Assembly: GCF_001483745.1 (NCBI RefSeq)
Contig: NZ_LQBL01000033.1
Location: 83,182-147,181 of the forward strand
DNA: 64,000 bases
Reading direction: 5' to 3'
From: Serinicoccus chungangensis
Lineage (GTDB): Bacteria > Actinomycetota > Actinomycetes > Actinomycetales > Dermatophilaceae
A program made the position numbers and the translations under genes. Below, piece by piece: positions 59,830 through 64,000 of this stretch. Below the pieces are notes generated by a model. That model was not told where the DNA came from, did not search any database, and was given only the letters and a program-made list of their open reading frames with translations. Position 1 is the first letter of the stretch, and every line of letters begins with the position of its first letter.

Positions 59830-61194
59830 GCGGCGTGCGGCGTCATACCTGCTCAGCGCCTCCTTGCGCTCCTCGGCGTGGTCGACGATGGGCTGGGGGT
59901 AGTCGTGGTCGTAGCCGTCGTCGGCCTTCCACGGCTGGTGCGCGGACTTGCCGGAGAGGTGGCGCAGCTCGGGCACCCAGCGCCGCACGTAGTCGCCGCT
60001 CGGGTCGAACTTCTCCCCCTGGGTGACCGGGTTGAAGACGCGGAAGTACGGCGAGGCGTCGGTGCCCGTCCCGGCGACCCACTGCCAGCCGTGGTTGTTG
60101 CTCGCGATGTCGCCGTCGACGAGCCGGTCGAGGAACCAGCGCGCCCCGGTCGGCCACCAGACGTGCAGGTCCTTGGTGAGGAAGCTCGCGGTGATCATCC
60201 GCACCCGGTTGTGCATCCAGCCGACCTCGCGCAGCTGCCGCATCCCCGCGTCGACGATCGGGTAGCCGGTCCGTCCGTCCTTCCACGCCTGGATCGCGTC
60301 CTGCGGCTCGTCGTAGCGCATGCCGGGCAGCGCGTCGCGCAGGTCGTGCCACGCGCTGCGAGGGTTCTCGGCGAGGACGTCGCCGTAGAACTCGCGCCAG
60401 GCGATCTCCTGCTCGAAGGTCTGCGCGCCCTGCGAGCGCTTGTCGGCGAGGTCGGCCAGGATCGTCCGCGGGTGGATCGCGCCGATCTTGAGGTAGGCCG
60501 ACAGCCGGCTGGTGCCGTCGACGGCCGGCTTGTCGCGGTCGCCGTCGTAGTCGTCGAGCGCCTCGTCGCGGAAGTCGCGCCACCGGGCCAGCGCGGCCTT
60601 CTCCCCCGCCTCGGGCATCTGCGGCAGGTCGTCCTCGCGCAGCGCCGTGTCCAGCATGTCGAGCGCCTTCTGGTGGCTGTCGACGTCGACGAGGTCCAGG
60701 GAGCGGGGGTATGCCGCGGGCTCGGGCCACCCGTGCTCGCGCCAGGCGCGGTGGAAGGGGGTGTAGACCTTGTAGGGGTCCCCCGAGCCGTTGCGCACCA
60801 GACCCGGGCCGACGGCGTACGGGGTGCCGGTCTCGACCCACTCGACGTCCTTGTCGGCCAGCGCGTCCTGCACCTTCTGGTCACGGCGCCTCCCGGAGGG
60901 GGTGACCTCGCGGGTCACGTGGACCGAGCCGGCCTCCACCTCCTTGGCGACGGCGGGCACGACCTTGGCGGGGTCGCCGTGCCGGACGACGAGGCGCCCG
61001 TCGAAGTCCTCCTGGGCGGCCTGCAGGCTCGCAGCCAGCCAGGCGCGACGCACCGGGCCGCCGCGCTCCCAGAGGTAGGGGTCGACGACGAAGAGCACGC
61101 AGACCGTGCCGTCGTCCGCGGCGTCCCGCGCGGCGAGCAGGGCGGGATGGTCACCGCGGCGCAGGTCGCGGCGCAGCCAGAGCAGGGCGGTCAT
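59827..61194 (-). CDS. phr: Deoxyribodipyrimidine photolyase
   Basis: 455 residues; repairs UV cyclobutane dimers with FADH- and light. N-terminal Rossmann antenna domain (LLWLRRDLRRGDHPAL, VLFVVDPYLW); C-terminal FAD domain with SRLSAYLKIGAIHPRTI, WREFYGDVL, GMRQLREVGWMHNRVRM and GDIASNNHGWQWVAGTGTD (class I CPD signature). No good ribosome binding site is present; an 8-codon ORF ends on its start codon (ATGA), suggesting translational coupling. Confidence 0.94.
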   Translation of the reverse strand: MTALLWLRRDLRRGDHPALLAARDAADDGTVCVLFVVDPYLWERGGPVRRAWLAASLQAAQEDFDGRLVVRHGDPAKVVPAVAKEVEAGSVHVTREVTPSGRRRDQKVQDALADKDVEWVETGTPYAVGPGLVRNGSGDPYKVYTPFHRAWREHGWPEPAAYPRSLDLVDVDSHQKALDMLDTALREDDLPQMPEAGEKAALARWRDFRDEALDDYDGDRDKPAVDGTSRLSAYLKIGAIHPRTILADLADKRSQGAQTFEQEIAWREFYGDVLAENPRSAWHDLRDALPGMRYDEPQDAIQAWKDGRTGYPIVDAGMRQLREVGWMHNRVRMITASFLTKDLHVWWPTGARWFLDRLVDGDIASNNHGWQWVAGTGTDASPYFRVFNPVTQGEKFDPSGDYVRRWVPELRHLSGKSAHQPWKADDGYDHDYPQPIVDHAEERKEALSRYDAARR

Positions 61195-61217
61195 GTCGTC
61201 ACCGGTGCCGAGGTCAT
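61191..61217 (-). CDS. Leaderless 8-codon upstream ORF coupled to photolyase
   Basis: ATG at 61215-61217 lies 6 bases after TAGGGT (61224-61229), the leaderless-promoter pattern. The peptide would be MTSAPVTT, and its TGA overlaps the photolyase ATG. It may deliver ribosomes to a start that lacks its own binding site. A peptide function is not implied. Confidence 0.5.
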   Translation of the reverse strand: MTSAPVTT

Positions 61218-61304
61218 ACCTCGACCCTAGATCGAGCCACCGACAGTGGCGACCACGCGCGTGGGAAGGATGCGGGGGCCCTGCGGGGACGGCATAGTGG
61301 CCCC

Positions 61305-62420
61305 ATGAAGATCGCCGTGCCGACCGAGGTCAAGAACAACGAGTTCCGGGTGGCCATCACCCCGGTGGGGGTGCACGAGCTGGTGCGCCGCGGGCACGAG
61401 GTCTTCGTGCAGCAGGGGGCCGGGCTCGGGTCCTCGATCAGCGACGAGGAGTACGTCGCGCAGGGCGCCACCATCGTCGACGGACCGGACGCGACGTGGG
61501 CGGCCGGCGAGATGGTGCTCAAGGTGAAGGAGCCGATCGAGAGCGAGTACGCCTACCTACGTGACGACCTGCTGCTCTTCACCTACCTGCACCTGGCGGC
61601 GGACGAGCCGCTGACCCGCCGGCTGGTCGAGGCGGGCACGACGGCCGTGGCCTACGAGACGGTGCAGCTGGACAGCGGGATGCTGCCGCTGCTCTACCCC
61701 ATGTCCGAGGTCGCCGGGTGCCTCGCGCCGCAGGTCGGGGCGCACACGATGATGAAGGCGCAGGGCGGCCGCGGCGTGCTCATGGGCGGCATCGGGGGCG
61801 TCGCCAACGCCAAGGTGCTCGTCCTCGGCGGCGGCGTCGCGGGGCAGAACGCCGCCAACATCGCGCTCGGCATGGGCGCCGACGTCACCATCCTCGACAC
61901 CGACCTCGACAAGCTGCGCACGCTCTTCTGGCGCTTCGACAACCAGGTGAAGCAGCTGGCGTCCAACAACCTGACGATCACCGAGCTGGTGGCGGACGCC
62001 GACATGGTGATCGGCACGGTCCTCATCCCCGGCGCCAAGGCCCCCAAGCTCGTCACCGACGACATGGTCGCGACGATGAAGCCGGGCTCGGTGCTCGTCG
62101 ACGTCGCCATCGACCAGGGCGGCTGCTTCGAGGGCTCGCGCCCGACCACGCACGCCGAGCCGACCTTCCCGGTGCACAACTCGCTCTACTACTGCGTCGC
62201 CAACATGCCCGGCGCCGTCCCCCACACCTCCACCTGGGCGCTCACCAACGCGACCCTGCCGTATGCCGTGCAGCTCGCCGACAAGGGCTGGGAGCAGGCC
62301 CTGCGCGACAACGTGGCCCTGGCGAAGGGGCTCAACACGCACGCGGGCAAGCTCACCTACGGCGCTGTGGGAGAGGCGTTCGGTATGGAGTCGGTCACCG
62401 TGGAGGACGTGCTCGGCTGA
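61305..62420 (+). CDS. ald: Alanine dehydrogenase
   Basis: 371 residues, NAD-dependent deamination of L-alanine to pyruvate (reversible). IAVPTEVKNNEFRVAITPVG, the active-site His in FTYLHLAAD, LVLGGGVAGQNAANIALGMG (NAD site) and the Asp in DVAIDQGGCFEGS are all diagnostic. Full family length. CATAGT at 61293-61298 lies 6 bases before the ATG (leaderless pattern). It is the last gene with typical high-G+C composition in the window. Confidence 0.96.
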   Translation: MKIAVPTEVKNNEFRVAITPVGVHELVRRGHEVFVQQGAGLGSSISDEEYVAQGATIVDGPDATWAAGEMVLKVKEPIESEYAYLRDDLLLFTYLHLAADEPLTRRLVEAGTTAVAYETVQLDSGMLPLLYPMSEVAGCLAPQVGAHTMMKAQGGRGVLMGGIGGVANAKVLVLGGGVAGQNAANIALGMGADVTILDTDLDKLRTLFWRFDNQVKQLASNNLTITELVADADMVIGTVLIPGAKAPKLVTDDMVATMKPGSVLVDVAIDQGGCFEGSRPTTHAEPTFPVHNSLYYCVANMPGAVPHTSTWALTNATLPYAVQLADKGWEQALRDNVALAKGLNTHAGKLTYGAVGEAFGMESVTVEDVLG

Positions 62421-63168
62421 CAGCTGTCTCGGCGCATCTGCGCATCCCCGGACGGCACCATGTCTCTCCAGCACTCCCTCATGAACGAATGAACAGGGGT
62501 ATCGCTGCGGCCTCACGCTGTTCGGAGGTCGTCGCGCTCGGTCGGCGAGTCCGGTGGGCGTGACATACCGGATCTGCCGAGTACAGGAGGGCCGGACCGG
62601 CCGATGCGGCGTGAGCCTGACCCACCTGATTCCCAGGCGAGCAAGAAGTGACGTGCCATGACGACCTCGGCCAAGGCACTGGCCCGGTCCCGCCGCCAAG
62701 ACGCTGACGGCAGGAGCAGCAGGGCGAGATCGGTCACCCAGTGGAGCAACGAGCTCCCCCGTTCGGGCGAAGCGAGCCCCAGACCTTCAGTCCCTAACCG
62801 CAGCGCCGTGGCAGCGCGCGTTGGTTTGAAAAGCTCGACGTCCTGTGGGTAGGTCCTTTCCCATGAGCCACCTCCAGCCTCTCTTCGAAAGTCTGATCTG
62901 CGACGACTTCCGAGCCGCCAGGATTTCGAGTCAAACTATCGAGCCGCCGACACTCCGGCCACAACTTGACTCGACGCGGCCCACCGGACGTGACTCGAAA
63001 ACGGTCGTCAACGAACCAGCCCTGCTGGCGCGCTCTCAGGTCCGAAACACAAGGTTATGAAGGGCGGTGAGGGGGCAGAATTGCAGTCATCCCTATTGGC
63101 GAGACCTCACCGCCTCGCGGGAGTAATGTTCGTTCCGTGTGCCCACAGTCCCTGAAGGATAGCCTTCG
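62421..63168. other. 748-base stretch without a convincing gene, lower G+C
   Basis: Several short open frames on both strands (60-78 codons) lack ribosome binding sites, recognisable motifs or normal codon bias. No tRNA, rRNA or clear hairpin terminator was found. Base composition is visibly poorer in G+C than the region to the left, and it leads into a region with insertion-sequence debris, so it may be the edge of acquired or decaying DNA. Confidence 0.5.
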
Positions 63169-63573
63169 ATGCACCTGAGCACTCGTCGCAACATCGCGGC
63201 AGCGATCATGTTGCTGCTGATGCTGGCTCCGTTCACGATGCTGACCGCCCCTAGCTCAGACGTCGGCCACAAAGCCCTACTGACAAGTCTCGGCCTGTTC
63301 GTTGTCGGACTATGGCGCCTATGCGTTGCCCTCTGGGGACCCGTCGTCGCTCTGCTGACGTGGGGGGCCGCGTGGCCCATGTACTTCCTGATCTCGTGGC
63401 TGCTCGTCGCCGGCCTGTGGCCAGCACCCGAGAACTCCTGGGGACACTTCGCGTTCGTCTTCCCCGCCTGGGTAGCTATCGTGCTGCTCGGCAGTGGCAT
63501 GCTCGTGCATCTGCTCGAGGTCGAGCAGCGTCGGACCTCGTCGACACACTCCCTGAGAACCTCGAACGCATAG
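63169..63573 (+). CDS. Small membrane protein, unknown
   Basis: 134 residues with three or four hydrophobic segments (IAAAIMLLLMLAPFTMLTA; ALLTSLGLFVVGLWRLCVAL; MYFLISWLLVAGL; FVFPAWVAIVLLGSGMLV). AAGGA lies 9 bases before the ATG. G+C is lower and codon choice less biased than in the main part of the window, so recent acquisition is possible. No family recognised. Confidence 0.6.
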   Translation: MHLSTRRNIAAAIMLLLMLAPFTMLTAPSSDVGHKALLTSLGLFVVGLWRLCVALWGPVVALLTWGAAWPMYFLISWLLVAGLWPAPENSWGHFAFVFPAWVAIVLLGSGMLVHLLEVEQRRTSSTHSLRTSNA

Positions 63574-63760
63574 AATCTGTTGTTCGGACGAGTCGAAAAC
63601 TCCCGGGCGCCGAGGCGCGCCAAACGGACCTGGCCGACCTGTCGGTAAGGCCTTCACTCGGGTTGCTCGCGTCACAGCGGGCGAGAAGGGCAGGAAGTAG
63701 ACCCCGGTGAGGCGCCAGGGCTCGACCCGTCTGTCGCGATGTCCGGCCCGACGCGCCGAA

Positions 63761-63857
63761 CCTAGAGCGGTGGGACCTGGTACGTATCGACCTTCCAGTC
63801 CCAGGTGGTCATGTCGTGCGGGTCCAGGTTCAGCAGTGAGGTGATCACCATGGCCAT
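63761..63857 (-). pseudogene. Possible 3' remnant of a gene cut by an insertion sequence
   Basis: An open frame ends LNLDPHDMTTWDWKVDTYQV then PPL and stop. It reads like a real C terminus (rich in Trp, Asp and Tyr) but has no proper start or ribosome binding site, and its 5' side meets the insertion-sequence end near 63863. Likely the tail of a disrupted gene; identity unknown. Confidence 0.35.
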
Positions 63858-63862
63858 GAGGA

Positions 63863-64000
63863 CTGAAGCGCCCCAGCTTTGCGGCCGCTCCTATACGGGT
63901 TCCGGCTCTCGATTGAGGGCGGTGTAGTAGGTCTGCTCGAATTCCGCGGGGCTTTGGTGGCTCTTCGAGTTTGAGCGTGGTCCCGGGTGTTCACGCCGCG
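63863..64000 (-). mobile_element. End of an IS3-family-like element with the transposase C terminus
   Basis: On the minus strand a frame entering at the right edge ends SPAEFEQTYYTALNREPEPV and stop at 63891-63893, a C terminus common among actinobacterial IS3-type transposases. The residues just before it (RREHPGPRSNSKSHQ) do not match the usual DDE-domain end, suggesting damage. TGAAGCGCCCCAG at 63863 may be the terminal inverted repeat. Continues beyond the window. Confidence 0.6.

Noticed and set aside
62845-63060. 71-codon open frame on the plus strand
   Set aside because: No usable ribosome binding site, no motif and atypical codon use; treated as noise in the low-G+C stretch.
62421-63168. 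tRNA or attachment site at the composition boundary
   Set aside because: No cloverleaf or T-loop consensus was found by reading, and no direct repeat that could be an attachment core was seen.

Overview
The window is about 73% G+C, gene-dense, and uses GTG starts freely. Stop/start overlaps of the ATGA and GTGA type are common. Gene content (an HU of 90 residues, a PIG-L deacetylase, the flavin monooxygenase duo also found in Corynebacterium, DUF3072, Rv2231c-type CobC) indicates an actinobacterium, most probably in the Micrococcales near Intrasporangiaceae/Ornithinimicrobiaceae. That placement is inferred from style and gene families, not from a marker gene. No rRNA or tRNA gene was seen.

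Layout. 1-2.5 kb: the end of a response regulator, its LytS-type kinase, and a small-molecule kinase-like protein. 2.5-9.5 kb: a MarR-controlled drug exporter, an ECF sigma factor, a secreted beta-propeller protein, a DUF5701 protein and an aldo/keto reductase. 9.5-15 kb: a LacI-controlled beta-fructoside uptake and hydrolysis operon (binding protein, two permeases, GH32), with a LacI-type operator ahead of the binding protein. 15-25.5 kb: aminotransferase, two transporters, a saccharopine-dehydrogenase-like protein, a LiaF-like protein, acyl-CoA dehydrogenase, PIG-L deacetylase, acyl-CoA synthetase. 25.6-27.1 kb: a LysR regulator facing two tandem copies of a 30-residue microprotein gene, each with its own dyad operator, promoter, ribosome binding site and terminator. 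This is the most unusual locus. 27.2-41.2 kb: kinase-like, metzincin and flavin monooxygenase genes, a fucose-type permease with a stand-alone binding lipoprotein, regulators, a cation exporter, HEAT and AAA proteins, an SGNH hydrolase and HU.

41.4-52.7 kb is a cobalamin locus: CobC-like, a cobalamin riboswitch, btuF-btuC-btuD, cobO, cobQ, cbiZ, cbiB, cobU, cobT, cobS, almost all overlapping or within a few bases. No corrin-ring genes lie in the window, so it looks like corrinoid import, remodelling and late assembly. 52.7-62.4 kb: phosphodiesterase, kinase-like protein, oxidoreductases, a 778-residue membrane-anchored protein of unknown function, photolyase and alanine dehydrogenase. From 62.4 kb the base composition falls, genes thin out, and the window ends in a piece of an IS3-like element.

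Genome-wide signals. At least twenty-two genes have a [T/C]ANNNT hexamer exactly 6 or 7 bases before the start codon, pointing to leaderless transcription. The heptamer GTATGCC and its complement occur about fifty times, several-fold more than composition predicts. Two families of short tandem repeats (22-bp and 32-bp periods) lie between genes at unlinked sites, and one 32-bp unit also sits in frame inside cobQ.
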